Below are positions 8,153-21,522 of a DNA stretch of 64,000 nt, one piece after another. The notes under the pieces were generated by a model that had not been told where the DNA came from, made no database searches, and saw only the letters and a list, made by a program, of their open reading frames with translations. Made by a program: the position numbers and the translations under genes. Every line of letters starts with the position of its first letter. Within the stretch, counting starts at the first letter, position 1. This DNA is from Cupriavidus necator. Its GTDB lineage: Bacteria; Pseudomonadota; Gammaproteobacteria; Burkholderiales; Burkholderiaceae. The stretch covers positions 119,736-183,735 of the forward strand of contig NZ_SROX01000013.1 in assembly GCF_013141915.1 (NCBI RefSeq), read 5' to 3'.

Positions 8153-8692
8153 ATGACGAAATTCACCGTGCGGCCCATGGTCTGGTCCGACCTGCCGGCC
8201 GTGCTCGCGGTGCAGGCCAGCTGCTATGCCGAGGGTCTGCTGGAAGGCCAGGCGGCGCTGGCCAGCCGGCTGGCGCTGTCGCCGGCCACCTGCTGGGTCG
8301 CGCACGGCCCCGCGCAGCGCGGCACCCTCGCCGCCTACCTGTTCACGCACGCCTGGCCCGAAGACAGCCTGCCGCCGCTGGACGGCGTGCTCGACGATGG
8401 CTGGCGCCGGAATGCCGCCCCTGACACCCTGACCTGGTTCGTGCACGACATGGCCGTGGCGCCCGCCGGCCGCGGCGCCGGACTGGCGCCGCGCCTGTAC
8501 GCGGCGGCGCAGGCAGCGGCGCACGCCGCTGGGCTGCGGCGCTCGCGGCTGATCGCGGTGCAGTCGGCGGCGCCGTGGTGGCGCAGGCTTGGATACGCGC
8601 CGGTGCCGGCGCAGATGGCTGTCTGGCATGCCGGCAAGCTGGCGGCATACGGCCCCAGTGCGGTGCTGATGGAGCGGATGCTGGCCGGCTGA
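8153..8692 (+). CDS. GNAT family N-acetyltransferase
   Basis: A 179-residue acetyltransferase. It begins MTKFTVRPMVWSDLPAVLAVQASCY, the usual first strand and helix of the GNAT fold. The acetyl-CoA loop is seen in FVHDMAVAPAGRGAGLAPRLYAAA, an R-G-x-G-[AL] variant, followed by a final strand in LGYAPVPAQMAVW. The acceptor substrate cannot be told. The ATG at 8153 is preferred over an in-frame start at 8090 because the domain begins there. It diverges from the Bug gene (219-bp gap) and converges on gltD with a shared terminator between them. Confidence 0.85.
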   Translation: MTKFTVRPMVWSDLPAVLAVQASCYAEGLLEGQAALASRLALSPATCWVAHGPAQRGTLAAYLFTHAWPEDSLPPLDGVLDDGWRRNAAPDTLTWFVHDMAVAPAGRGAGLAPRLYAAAQAAAHAAGLRRSRLIAVQSAAPWWRRLGYAPVPAQMAVWHAGKLAAYGPSAVLMERMLAG

Positions 8693-8718
8693 GCGACGCA
8701 CCCCCTCAACAAAAAAAA

Positions 8719-8743
8719 GCCCGCCGGCTTGCGCCAGGCGGGT
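8719..8743. terminator. Bidirectional terminator between the GNAT gene and gltD
   Basis: The stem CCCGCC (8720-8725) pairs with GGCGGG (8737-8742). Eight A residues precede it and eight T residues follow, so both converging transcripts (GNAT on plus, gltBD on minus) meet an intrinsic terminator. Confidence 0.92.
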
Positions 8744-8763
8744 TTTTTTTCGGCTGGGCTGGA

Positions 8764-10227
8764 TCAGCGCGGCAGGTCGGTGTGCCCCATCAGGAAGGCG
8801 TCGACCGAGCGCGCGGCCTGGCGGCCTTCGCGGATCGCCCACACCACCAGCGACTGGCCGCGGCGCACGTCGCCGGCGGCGAACACCTTGGGTACGTTGG
8901 TGTGGTAGGCACGCTCACCCTCGGTCGAGGCCTTGGCGTTCTTGCGCGCGTCGGTGTCAACGCCGAACGCTTCCAGCATCGAGCCCACCGGGTTGGTGAA
9001 GCCCATCGCCAGCAGCACCAGGTCGGCCGGCAGGATGAACTCGCTGCCTTCCACTTCCTGCATGCGGCCATCCTTCCATTCGACGCGGCAGGCCTTCAGC
9101 GCGGTGACCTTGCCGTTTTCGCCGATGAATTCCTTGGTGGCGACCGACCAGTCACGCTCGCAGCCTTCGTCGTGCGACGACGAGGTGCGCAGCTTGATCG
9201 GCCAGTACGGCCACACCAGCGGCTTGTTCTCTTCTTCCGGCGGCTGCGGCAGCAGTTCGAACTGGGTCACCGAGGTGGCGCCGTGGCGGTTGGAGGTGCC
9301 GACGCAGTCGGAGCCGGTATCGCCGCCGCCGATCACGATCACGTTCTTGCCTTCGGCGCGGATCTCGTTGACGCCGTCGCCCGCGACTTCCTTGTTCTGC
9401 GGGATCAGGAACTCCAGCGCGAAATGGATGCCCGCCAGGTCACGGCCCGGCACCGGCAGGTCGCGCGGCACTTCCGAGCCGCCCGCCAGCACCACCGCAT
9501 CGAACTGTTCCATCAGCGCCTGGGCCGAGATGGTTTCCCGCGCATAGTTCTTGATGCCGGCCGGCAGTTCGCCGTCGGTCACCATCACGCCCGCACGGAA
9601 GGTCACGCCTTCGGCCTGCATCTGTTCCATGCGGCGGTCGATCAGCGTCTTCTCCATCTTGAAGTCGGGAATGCCGTAGCGCAGCAGGCCGCCGATGCGG
9701 TCGTTCTTCTCGAACACGGTCACGTCATGGCCGGCGCGTGCCAGCTGCTGGGCGGCGGCCATGCCGGCGGGGCCAGAGCCGACCACCGCCACGGTCTTGC
9801 CGGTCTTGTGGCGCGGCAGCTGCGGCTTGACCCAGCCTTCGTCCCAGGCCTTGTCGATGATGGCGTGCTCGATCGACTTGATGCCCACCGGCAGCTCGTT
9901 GATGCCCAGCGTGCAGGCGGCCTCGCACGGTGCCGGGCAGATGCGGCCGGTGAACTCGGGGAAATTGTTGGTCTGGTGCAGCACCTCGATCGCCGACTTC
10001 CAGTCCTGGCGATACACCAGGTCGTTGAAGTCGGGGATGATGTTGTTGACCGGGCAGCCGTTGTTGCAGAACGGGATGCCGCAGTCCATGCAGCGCGCAC
10101 CCTGGAGCTTCGCTTCGCTGTCGGACAGCGCGAACACGAATTCCTTGTAGTGCTTCACGCGCTTGACTACCGGTTCGTAGCCTTCGTTCTGGCGCGGAAA
10201 TTCGAGAAAGCCAGTCGCCTTACCCAT
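8764..10227 (-). CDS. gltD: Glutamate synthase small subunit
   Basis: A 487-residue flavoprotein. The N-terminal iron-sulfur region carries CMDCGIPFC followed by NNGCPVNNIIPDFND and a second cluster ICPAPCEAACTLG. The FAD motif VAVVGSGPAGMAAAQQLA and the NADPH motif VIVIGGGDTGSDCVGT follow, and the C-terminal VFAAGDVRRGQSLVVWAI completes the family pattern. It feeds electrons from NADPH through FAD to GltB, which makes two glutamates from glutamine and 2-oxoglutarate. It lies 116 bp behind gltB as the second gene of that operon and ends at the bidirectional terminator. Length and motifs are standard. Confidence 0.97.
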   Translation of the reverse strand: MGKATGFLEFPRQNEGYEPVVKRVKHYKEFVFALSDSEAKLQGARCMDCGIPFCNNGCPVNNIIPDFNDLVYRQDWKSAIEVLHQTNNFPEFTGRICPAPCEAACTLGINELPVGIKSIEHAIIDKAWDEGWVKPQLPRHKTGKTVAVVGSGPAGMAAAQQLARAGHDVTVFEKNDRIGGLLRYGIPDFKMEKTLIDRRMEQMQAEGVTFRAGVMVTDGELPAGIKNYARETISAQALMEQFDAVVLAGGSEVPRDLPVPGRDLAGIHFALEFLIPQNKEVAGDGVNEIRAEGKNVIVIGGGDTGSDCVGTSNRHGATSVTQFELLPQPPEEENKPLVWPYWPIKLRTSSSHDEGCERDWSVATKEFIGENGKVTALKACRVEWKDGRMQEVEGSEFILPADLVLLAMGFTNPVGSMLEAFGVDTDARKNAKASTEGERAYHTNVPKVFAAGDVRRGQSLVVWAIREGRQAARSVDAFLMGHTDLPR

Positions 10228-10343
10228 GTTGCGTCCTTGGTCATGCTGCGCGGGACCGGCGGCGTCGCCGGCCCTGCGGTGGGGTCAGTATCTTGTCAGG
10301 GCCACGGCGGCTGCCGCGGCCCATCGCTGCTTGGTTGCTGCGC

Positions 10344-15137
<4,794 letters not shown>

Positions 15138-15325
15138 TTGGTCCACGGGCTGAATTCCGGTGAAGGCTGCGCGAAGTGCTGGGCGTACCGGAACGGGGAC
15201 CGCGCGCTTTCTGGAATCCACCCAAACCGGTGGACCGGCGGGAAGGGAAATGGGGACGAAGCTGTCTGCGGGCCGCAGCGGCGTACACGAGCGTGACGCG
15301 CCGCACAATGACTGTGGGTGGAGCA

Positions 15326-15354
15326 ACTATATGGGAATCGGGGGCGCCCGGCAA
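15326..15354 (-). promoter_or_regulatory. Sigma-70-type promoter for gltBD
   Basis: Read on the minus strand, TTGCCG (15349-15354) and TATAGT (15326-15331) are separated by exactly 17 bp. Transcription would begin near 15319 and leave a leader of about 180 nt before the gltB ATG. The -35 lies only about six bases from the edge of the RAYT element repeat. Confidence 0.65.
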
Positions 15355-15359
15355 AAAAA

Positions 15360-15420
15360 TTAAATGGGGTCGGAATACATTTAAATACGCACCGTTTCGG
15401 TGAATAGATTAAATGGGGAC
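15360..15420. repeat. Direct repeats and hairpin at the downstream end of the RAYT element
   Basis: TTAAATGGGGTC at 15360-15371 recurs as TTAAATGGGGAC at 15409-15420. Between them lie the palindrome ATTTAAAT (15379-15386) and a hairpin with arms CACCG (15390-15394) and CGGTG (15398-15402). The base composition is much more AT-rich than the surroundings. Such hairpins near GGGG or GTAG-like tetranucleotides are what RAYT enzymes recognise. Confidence 0.7.
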
Positions 15421-15429
15421 ATATCAATA

Positions 15430-16149
15430 TTATGTCTTTTTAGCCGCTTTTTCTTCTAAATTTTGCACTTTTTTGGGGCGCCCCTTGGGCAATGGCTGAA
15501 TCCGTCTTGAGGCTTGTCTTTCCAACTGCGCCAGGAAGGCGTCGTCGCCCAGCGGCCAGCCACTGTGCGCATGGGCGCGCAACGTCTCCAGGGTCTTTCC
15601 GGACAGGCCTTCGGCGCTGACCATGCGGTAGTTGGACTGCCGCTCGAACGGCGTATTGCCCAGTTCCCAGTAAGCGGCGTGGTCACTGACAAAGGGGTTG
15701 GCCTCGATGCCGGCGTGATGGCGGTAGCTGCTCCAGCGGTCAGCCTCGGGGGTGCCAACCTCCCCCGCGCGCACCGCGTTGCCCTCGACATAAAGCATGG
15801 CCGGCAGCATCCAGTGGGCCGGATCGAACACGGCGGAGCGGAAGCGTCCATCCCACAACGTGCCCGTGCGCCCCGCCACGCGGTTGAAGTAGCGCGCGTA
15901 GCGGCGCCCGACGGCCTGGATGGTCAGGCTAAGCGCGTCCTCACTTTTGGGCGTTGCCACCAGATGCACGTGGTTGGGCCGCAGGGCATAGGCATGGACG
16001 GCCAGGTCGTGCTCGCGCGCGGCCATGCGCAGGCAATCGAGGTAATGGAGGTAGTCGTCAGTGCCCAGAAAGACGGGCTGGCGATTGTTGCCACGCTGCA
16101 ACACCAGCGCGGGCAGTCCGGTGGGGGAAAAACGGGGAAGGCGAGCCAT
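15430..16149 (-). CDS. REP-associated tyrosine transposase (Y1/HUH family)
   Basis: A 239-residue single-strand transposase. It begins MARLPRFSPTGLPALVLQRG with NNRQPVFLGTDDYLHYLDCL, then has the HUH motif in RPNHVHLVATP and the candidate catalytic tyrosine in VGRRYARYFNR. GTLWDGRFRSAVFD and MLYVEGNAVRAGEV follow, as in other RAYT proteins, and the C-terminus is basic. Such enzymes cut and move short hairpin repeats and are not usually self-amplifying. ATG 16149 is preferred; an upstream in-frame ATG at 16182 only adds residues unlike the family. There is no clear ribosome-binding site. Its transcript would run towards gltB, with no terminator seen in between. Confidence 0.9.
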   Translation of the reverse strand: MARLPRFSPTGLPALVLQRGNNRQPVFLGTDDYLHYLDCLRMAAREHDLAVHAYALRPNHVHLVATPKSEDALSLTIQAVGRRYARYFNRVAGRTGTLWDGRFRSAVFDPAHWMLPAMLYVEGNAVRAGEVGTPEADRWSSYRHHAGIEANPFVSDHAAYWELGNTPFERQSNYRMVSAEGLSGKTLETLRAHAHSGWPLGDDAFLAQLERQASRRIQPLPKGRPKKVQNLEEKAAKKT

Positions 16150-16158
16150 GACAGGTCG

Positions 16159-16178
16159 TGCGGGCTGGGATGCCCGCA
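16159..16178. repeat. Hairpin upstream of the RAYT gene
   Basis: Arms TGCGGGC (16159-16165) and GCCCGCA (16172-16178) enclose the loop TGGGAT. It lies ten bases before the transposase start codon and could be a recognition hairpin or could mask translation initiation. Confidence 0.55.
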
Positions 16179-16203
16179 TCATAGCCTGATCCGTCCCTAT
16201 TTT

Positions 16204-17346
16204 TCACGGGGCAGTTCCCTCGCTGACCGCAAAGATGCGACGGTGCTCGCGGATGGCGTAGCGGTCGGTCATGCCGGCAATGTAATGCGCGATCAGCCGC
16301 GACTGGTCGCCGCCATGGCCGGCCTGGTACTGGGGCGGCAACAGGCGCGGATCGGACATGAAGGCCTGGAACAGGTCGCCGACGATGCGCTGGGCCTTGG
16401 CCGACATGCGCATCACCAGGTAATGCCGGTACAGGTGCCGGAACAGGAAGCGCTTGAGCGCGGCGGCTTCCTCGTGGACCCGCGGGCTGAAGCCGACCAG
16501 CGGGCCGGCGGCACGCACTGCGTCGATGTTGCGCGGGTTGGCGTCGGCGATATTGCGGCTGGTGGTTTCGATCAGGTCGACGATCAGCGTGTTGATCATG
16601 CGCCGTACCGTCTCGTTGATGGCGCGCCGGCCATTGATGCCAGGGAAGGCCTCGGCCACCTCGGCCCGGTGGCGCGCCCACATCGGCACCTCGTCGAGCT
16701 GCTCTAGCGTGAGCAGGCCAGAACGCAGCCCGTCGTCGATATCGTGATTGTTGTAGGCGATCTCGTCGGCGAGGTTGGCGAGCTGGGCCTCCAGCGACGG
16801 TTGCGTGCCTTCCAGGAAGCGCCGCCCCAGTTCGCCCAGCGCCGAGGCATTGACGCGCGAGCAATGCTTGAGGATGCCCTCGCGCGTCTCGAAAGTCAGG
16901 TTCAGGCCGTTGAAGCCGCCGTAGCGCTCTTCCAGCTCGTCCACCACCAGCAGGCTCTGCAGGTTGTGCTCGAAGCCGCCGTGGTTCTTCATGCACTGGT
17001 TCAGCGCGTCCTGACCGGCGTGGCCGAACGGGGTGTGGCCCAGGTCGTGAGCGAGCGAGATCGCCTCGACCAGATCCTCGTTCAGGCGCAGGTTGCGCGC
17101 GATCGAGCGCGCGATCTGCGCCACCTCCAGGCTGTGCGTGAGCCGCGTGCGGAACAGGTCGCCCTCATGGTTGACGAAGACCTGGGTCTTGTACTCGAGC
17201 CGCCGGAACGCCGTGCTGTGGATCACGCGGTCGCGGTCGCGCTGGAATTCGCTGCGCGACAGTGATGCGGGTTCGGCGTGCACCCGCCCGCGCGTCTGCG
17301 CGGAGCGGGCGGCGTAAGGGGCGAGATGGCTTTCAAAGTCGGTCAT
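16204..17346 (-). CDS. dgt: Deoxyguanosinetriphosphate triphosphohydrolase-like protein
   Basis: A 380-residue HD-superfamily hydrolase. The metal ligands are seen in RTRLTHSLEVAQIAR (first His) and ISLAHDLGHTPFGHAG (HD pair), with the late Asp in NLADEIAYNNHDIDDGL. The N-terminal SEFQRDRDRVIHSTAFRRLEYKTQVF is typical of the shorter Dgt-like branch. These enzymes split dNTPs to nucleoside and triphosphate and help to control nucleotide pools. The stop codon TGA at 16204-16206 touches the edge of the RAYT element, so the last bases of the gene could have been set by that insertion. It lies 48 bp behind aroB. Confidence 0.92.
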   Translation of the reverse strand: MTDFESHLAPYAARSAQTRGRVHAEPASLSRSEFQRDRDRVIHSTAFRRLEYKTQVFVNHEGDLFRTRLTHSLEVAQIARSIARNLRLNEDLVEAISLAHDLGHTPFGHAGQDALNQCMKNHGGFEHNLQSLLVVDELEERYGGFNGLNLTFETREGILKHCSRVNASALGELGRRFLEGTQPSLEAQLANLADEIAYNNHDIDDGLRSGLLTLEQLDEVPMWARHRAEVAEAFPGINGRRAINETVRRMINTLIVDLIETTSRNIADANPRNIDAVRAAGPLVGFSPRVHEEAAALKRFLFRHLYRHYLVMRMSAKAQRIVGDLFQAFMSDPRLLPPQYQAGHGGDQSRLIAHYIAGMTDRYAIREHRRIFAVSEGTAP

Positions 17347-17394
17347 GCGGCGCGTCCGGTGGCTGGGTCGGGGTGGCGAGGCATAACCGATCGG

Positions 17395-18501
17395 TCAGGC
17401 GACCGGCGCCTCGGTGGGAGGTTTGAGGACGGCGTGCGCCAGCGTGGCGCGCAGATCCGCGTCCGGCACCGTGGTGATGAACGCCTCGCCGAGCTTCTTC
17501 AGCAGGATGAACTTGATGTTGCCGGCCTCGGCCTTCTTGTCGACCTTCATCAGTTCGATATAGCGGTCGGCGCCCAGTTCCGGCGCCACCACCGGCAGCA
17601 TCGCCGCCTGGGTCAGCGTGCGCACGCGCGCCAGCGTCTCGATATCGATAAAGCCGAGCCGGTGCGACAGGTCGGCGGCCATCACCATGCCGCAGCCCAC
17701 CGCCTCGCCGTGCAGCCACGCGCCGTAGCCCATGCCGGCCTCGATCGCATGGCCAAAGGTATGGCCGAAGTTGAGGATGGCGCGCAGCCCGCCCTCGCGC
17801 TCGTCCTGCGCCACCACGCCGGCCTTGATCTCGCACGAGCGCTGCACGGCAACGGCCATCAGCTCGGGGTCGCAGGCGTTCAGCGCCTGGATGTTGCGCT
17901 CGATCCAGCCAAAATAATCGGCGTCGGCAATGGCGCCGTGCTTGATGACCTCGGCCATGCCGGCGGCCAGTTCGCGCGGCGGCAGCGTGCTCAGCGTGTC
18001 GATGTCGGCGATCACCGCGTTGGGCTGGTGGAACGCGCCGATCATGTTCTTGCCGAGCGGATGGTTGATGCCGGTCTTGCCGCCCACCGACGAATCCACC
18101 TGCGCCAGCAGCGTGGTCGGCATCTGGATGAACGGCACGCCGCGCATGTAGCAGGCGGCGGCAAACCCGGTCATGTCGCCGACCACGCCGCCGCCCAGTG
18201 CCACCAGCGTGGTCTTGCGGTCGGCACCGGCCTGCAGCAGGGCGTCGAAAATCCGGTTCAGCGTTTCCCAGTGCTTGAAGGACTCGCCGTCGGGCAGCGT
18301 GACGGTGCGCACGGTCTTGCCCAGCGCCGCCAGCGCGGCCTCAACCCGCGCCGCATAGAGCGGGCCGACGGTTTCGTTGGTAACGATGACGGCGTGCTGG
18401 CCGCGCACATGCGGGCGCAGCAGGTCGGCATTGTCAAGCAGGCCGGTACCGATATGGATGGGGTAGCTGCGCTCGCCCAGGTCGACTTCAAGGGTAATCA
18501 T
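17395..18501 (-). CDS. aroB: 3-dehydroquinate synthase
   Basis: A 368-residue enzyme of the shikimate pathway. It carries LPDGESFKHWETLNRIFDAL, the NAD loop GGGVVGDMTGFAAACYMRG, and the zinc-site helices ending in ILNFGHTFGHAIEAGMGYG and WLHGEAVGCGM. It converts DAHP to 3-dehydroquinate and needs NAD and a divalent metal. The ATG overlaps the aroK stop (ATGA at 18498-18501), so aroK and aroB are translated together. All active-site blocks are intact and the length is normal. Confidence 0.97.
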   Translation of the reverse strand: MITLEVDLGERSYPIHIGTGLLDNADLLRPHVRGQHAVIVTNETVGPLYAARVEAALAALGKTVRTVTLPDGESFKHWETLNRIFDALLQAGADRKTTLVALGGGVVGDMTGFAAACYMRGVPFIQMPTTLLAQVDSSVGGKTGINHPLGKNMIGAFHQPNAVIADIDTLSTLPPRELAAGMAEVIKHGAIADADYFGWIERNIQALNACDPELMAVAVQRSCEIKAGVVAQDEREGGLRAILNFGHTFGHAIEAGMGYGAWLHGEAVGCGMVMAADLSHRLGFIDIETLARVRTLTQAAMLPVVAPELGADRYIELMKVDKKAEAGNIKFILLKKLGEAFITTVPDADLRATLAHAVLKPPTEAPVA

Positions 18502-19238
18502 GGATTGGGGTCCTGCGCCGGTGGCTCGGCATCGTCCGCGGGCGCGGACGCCGGCTGCGGGGGATCGATCCGGAAACCGGCCATTTCAAGTTGCATCAAC
18601 ACCATATTAGCAAGCTGCGCCACCGAGGGCTTGCCGGTTTCGATGATGAAGTCGGCGACTTCGCGGTACAGCGGGTCGCGCTCGGCGTACAGCGCCTCGA
18701 GCTTGCCCTTGGGGTCGTCGGTCTGCAGCAGCGGCCGGTTGCGGTCGTGCCGGGTGCGCAGCCACAGGTCATGCGGGCTGGCGCGCAGGTACACGACGGT
18801 GCCGCGGGCCTTCAGCACCTCGCGGTTCTCGGCACGCAGCACCGCGCCGCCGCCGGTGGCCAGCACGATCCCCTGGCGCTGCGCCAGTTCGCCGATCATC
18901 GCGGCCTCGCGGTCGCGGAAGCCGGCCTCGCCCTCGAGTTCGAAGATCACCGGGATGCGCACGCCGCAGTGCGCCTCCAGCTCATGATCGGAATCGAAAA
19001 ACGGATAGTGCAGGCGCCGCGCCACCGTGCGGCCCACGGTGGTCTTGCCGGCGCCCATCAGGCCGACGAAAAAGAGGTTGGGTCGATCGGATTCCGGGCG
19101 GTCGGCGCCGGATCGTTCGGCTTCGCGCCGATCCGGCGCCTGGCGCTGCGCCGCCGGCCCTGTCGCTGAGGCTGTCACGGGACTGTGGTTCGGGAGCGCG
19201 GCATGCGGGCCGTCCTCCCTGGTTGGGAACTGCATCAT
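18498..19238 (-). CDS. aroK: Shikimate kinase with an N-terminal extension
   Basis: The kinase core has Walker A GLMGAGKT, the shikimate-binding FFDSDHELEAHCG and IFELEGEAGFRDRE, GGGAV, and the lid segment RTRHDRNRPLL. It phosphorylates shikimate at O3. The start is either ATG of the ATGATG at 19235-19238, giving 246 residues. About 50 residues rich in Pro, Ala, Arg and Glu precede the core, and about 25 Pro/Ala-rich residues follow it; E. coli AroK lacks both. A later start inside the extension has no better support. The pilQ terminator lies just upstream, so aroK probably has its own promoter in the gap 19239-19334. Confidence 0.9.
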   Translation of the reverse strand: MMQFPTREDGPHAALPNHSPVTASATGPAAQRQAPDRREAERSGADRPESDRPNLFFVGLMGAGKTTVGRTVARRLHYPFFDSDHELEAHCGVRIPVIFELEGEAGFRDREAAMIGELAQRQGIVLATGGGAVLRAENREVLKARGTVVYLRASPHDLWLRTRHDRNRPLLQTDDPKGKLEALYAERDPLYREVADFIIETGKPSVAQLANMVLMQLEMAGFRIDPPQPASAPADDAEPPAQDPNP

Positions 19239-19334
19239 CTTCTTATGTTGTGGCGCGGCCGGCAAGTGCCGAATGCGGCATGGGCCGCATTTCTCGCCGT
19301 TCCGCGAGGAATGCAGCGCGCGGCGCAAAAAAAA

Positions 19335-19356
19335 GGCCGCATCTGCCGATGCGGCC
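19335..19356 (-). terminator. Terminator downstream of pilQ
   Basis: Arms GGCCGCAT (19335-19342) and ATGCGGCC (19349-19356) form a perfect 8-bp stem. On the minus strand eight T residues follow it. It ends the pilMNOPQ transcript before aroK. Confidence 0.9.
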
Positions 19357-19386
19357 TGCCAGTCTACTGTATCCGGCGCCCGGGCC

Positions 19387-21522
19387 CTACTTGAGCGACA
19401 CGCTCTCGTTAAGGATGCGCGGCGTCAGGAACACCAGCAGCTCGGTCCGGTTGCGTACCTTGGCGTTGTTCTTGAACAGGTAGCCCAGCACCGGGATGTC
19501 GCCCAGCAGGGGCACCTTGTCGACATCGGTGGACTCGGTCTGGGTGTAGATGCCGCCGATCACCACCGTGCCGCCGTTCTCGACCAGCACCTGGGTCTGC
19601 ACGTGCTTGGTGTCGATGGCAAAGCCCGACGTGGTCTGGATGCCGACGCTGTCCTTGTTCACGTCCACGTCCAGCAGCACATTGCCCTCGGGGGTGATCT
19701 GCGGCGTCACCTCGAGCTTCAGGTTGGCCTTGCGGAACTGCACCGAAGTGGCGCCGCTGGAAGTGGCCGCCTGGTAAGGCAGTTCGGTGCCCTGCTCGAT
19801 CAGCGCCTTGATGTTGTTGGCCGTGACCACGCGCGGGCTGGAGATGATCTTGCCCTTGCCGTCCGCCTCCAGCGCCGACAGCTCCAGCGCCAGGAAACGC
19901 GTGGCGGCGCTGTTGAACAGGCTCACCGCGATATTGGCCGGGTTGGTGCCGTTGATGGAACCGGCCGGCAGGCTCAGGAACGGGCCGTTGTCCGAGGTCG
20001 AGCCCGGCAGCACGTTGTTATAGGTGTTGCCGACGCGGGCATTGTTGTACTGCCCGGCAAAGCCAAGCTTCACGCCCAGGTTGCGGCTGAAGGTATCGGT
20101 GGCCTCGACGATGCGCGCCTCGATGATGACCTGGCGCACCGGGATGTCGATCTTGCCGATAAAGCTCTGCACCTCTTCCAGCTTGGAGGCGATATCCGAC
20201 ACGAACAGCTGGTTGGTACGCGCATCGGCCGTCAGCGAACCGCGCTTGGACAGCATGCGCGTGCTGGCGCCCGCAGCGCCCGCGGTACCGATGGGGGCGA
20301 CCGCGCCACCGCCGGCGCCCATGCCCAGCAGCATCCGGCGCACGTCCTCGGCACGCTGGTAATTGAGCTGGAACACCTGGCTGCGGATCGGCTCGAGATC
20401 ATTGATCTGCTGCTGCGACTCGAGCTCCAGCTTCTCCTTGGTCTGCAGTTCCGCCTTGGGCGCCACCCACAGCACGTTGCCATTGCGGCGCGAGGCCAGC
20501 CCCTTCGCATCCATCACGATCTGCAGCGCCTGGTCCCAGGGCACGTCCTTCAGGCGCAGCGTGATGTTGCCCTGCACGCTTTCGCTGGTGATGATGTTCA
20601 GGTTGGTGAAGTCGGCAAACACTTGCAGCAGCGAGCGGATGTCGATGTTCTGGAAGTTCAGCGACAGGCGCTCGCCGCGATAGCCTGGGCCGCTGATCAG
20701 CTTGGTCGGGTCTTCCTTGACCGGGCGGACCTCGACCACGAACTGGGTGTCGGTCTGGTAGGAACTGTATTCCCAGTTGCCGCGCGGTTCGATGGTCAGG
20801 CGTGCGTTGCCGTTGGCGTCGGAAGCGCGCATGCCTTGCACCGGCGAGCCATAGTCGCTGACATCAAAGTGCCGCCGCAGGTTCTCCGGCAGCGTGGTGC
20901 CGAGAAAATCGACCACCACGTTCTTGCCCTGTTGCGCAATATTGATGCCCGACTCGCGCGAGGACAGGTCCACCACCACGCGCCCCGCGCCGTCGGCCCC
21001 GCGGCGGAAATCGATATTGCGCACCGATGGCCGCCCCCCGGCCGCGCCCGGCGCCGCGGCGGCCGGCGCGAACGTCGGCGCAGCACTCTTGGCCGCCGGC
21101 GCCACGTTATCCAGCGACACTACGAAGACATTGCCGCGCTGGTCGGTCCGATAGGTGGCGTTGCGCGCCAGGTCAAGAATCACGCGCGTACGGTCGCCGA
21201 TCTGCATCACATTGGCGGCCTTGACCAGCTTGCCGCCGTATTCATACTGCGCGCGCCGCTCGGCAAAGCCGGTATCGAAGAAATCGATCGCGAGCCGTGC
21301 CGGGTTCTGCGTGGTAAAGTCCGCCGGCTTCTGCGCCAGCGGCCGTTCGAGTTCAACCACGAGCACGGTCTGCTCCCCGGTGGTGCTGACGTCCACCGAC
21401 TTGATCCGGTTGCCCTGAGCCAGCGCCGCCGGTGCGCCAAGCGCAAGCCATAGCGCCAACGCCGTGGCCATGGTCCTCATCACGGCGCCCGCGCGCGCAC
21501 GGTACCAGCGCGCGGGGGTCAT
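19387..21522 (-). CDS. pilQ: Type IV pilus secretin PilQ
   Basis: A 711-residue outer-membrane secretin. A signal peptide (TMATALALWLALGAPAALA) is followed by two AMIN-like regions (IKSVDVSTTGEQTVLVVELE and VRNIDFRRGADGAGRVVVDL), an STN/N0 domain (LSLNFQNIDIRSLLQVFADF), an N1 domain and the secretin gate ending in VPLLGDIPVLGYLFKN. The multimer is the channel for the pilus fibre. ATG 21522 overlaps the pilP stop (ATGA), so this start is preferred over a longer reading. It is the last gene of the pil operon, followed by a strong terminator. Confidence 0.96.
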   Translation of the reverse strand: MTPARWYRARAGAVMRTMATALALWLALGAPAALAQGNRIKSVDVSTTGEQTVLVVELERPLAQKPADFTTQNPARLAIDFFDTGFAERRAQYEYGGKLVKAANVMQIGDRTRVILDLARNATYRTDQRGNVFVVSLDNVAPAAKSAAPTFAPAAAAPGAAGGRPSVRNIDFRRGADGAGRVVVDLSSRESGINIAQQGKNVVVDFLGTTLPENLRRHFDVSDYGSPVQGMRASDANGNARLTIEPRGNWEYSSYQTDTQFVVEVRPVKEDPTKLISGPGYRGERLSLNFQNIDIRSLLQVFADFTNLNIITSESVQGNITLRLKDVPWDQALQIVMDAKGLASRRNGNVLWVAPKAELQTKEKLELESQQQINDLEPIRSQVFQLNYQRAEDVRRMLLGMGAGGGAVAPIGTAGAAGASTRMLSKRGSLTADARTNQLFVSDIASKLEEVQSFIGKIDIPVRQVIIEARIVEATDTFSRNLGVKLGFAGQYNNARVGNTYNNVLPGSTSDNGPFLSLPAGSINGTNPANIAVSLFNSAATRFLALELSALEADGKGKIISSPRVVTANNIKALIEQGTELPYQAATSSGATSVQFRKANLKLEVTPQITPEGNVLLDVDVNKDSVGIQTTSGFAIDTKHVQTQVLVENGGTVVIGGIYTQTESTDVDKVPLLGDIPVLGYLFKNNAKVRNRTELLVFLTPRILNESVSLK

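Larger units (their letters stand above)
15360..16203 (-). mobile_element. RAYT (REP-associated tyrosine transposase) element between dgt and gltB
   Basis: The unit comprises the transposase gene and flanking sequences that look like its own. On the left are two copies of TTAAATGGGG[T/A]C with a CACCG-TTT-CGGTG hairpin between them. On the right is the motif AATAGGGACGGA (minus strand, about 16193-16204) and a GC hairpin just before the gene. It begins right after the dgt stop codon and ends about six bases before the gltB -35. dgt and gltB are neighbours in related genomes, as I recall, so this looks like an insertion into a tight intergenic gap. The boundaries are inferred. Confidence 0.65.

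Noticed and set aside
19027..21453. An 808-codon open frame opposite pilQ and part of aroK
   Set aside because: It crosses two real genes and a terminator and has no motif.
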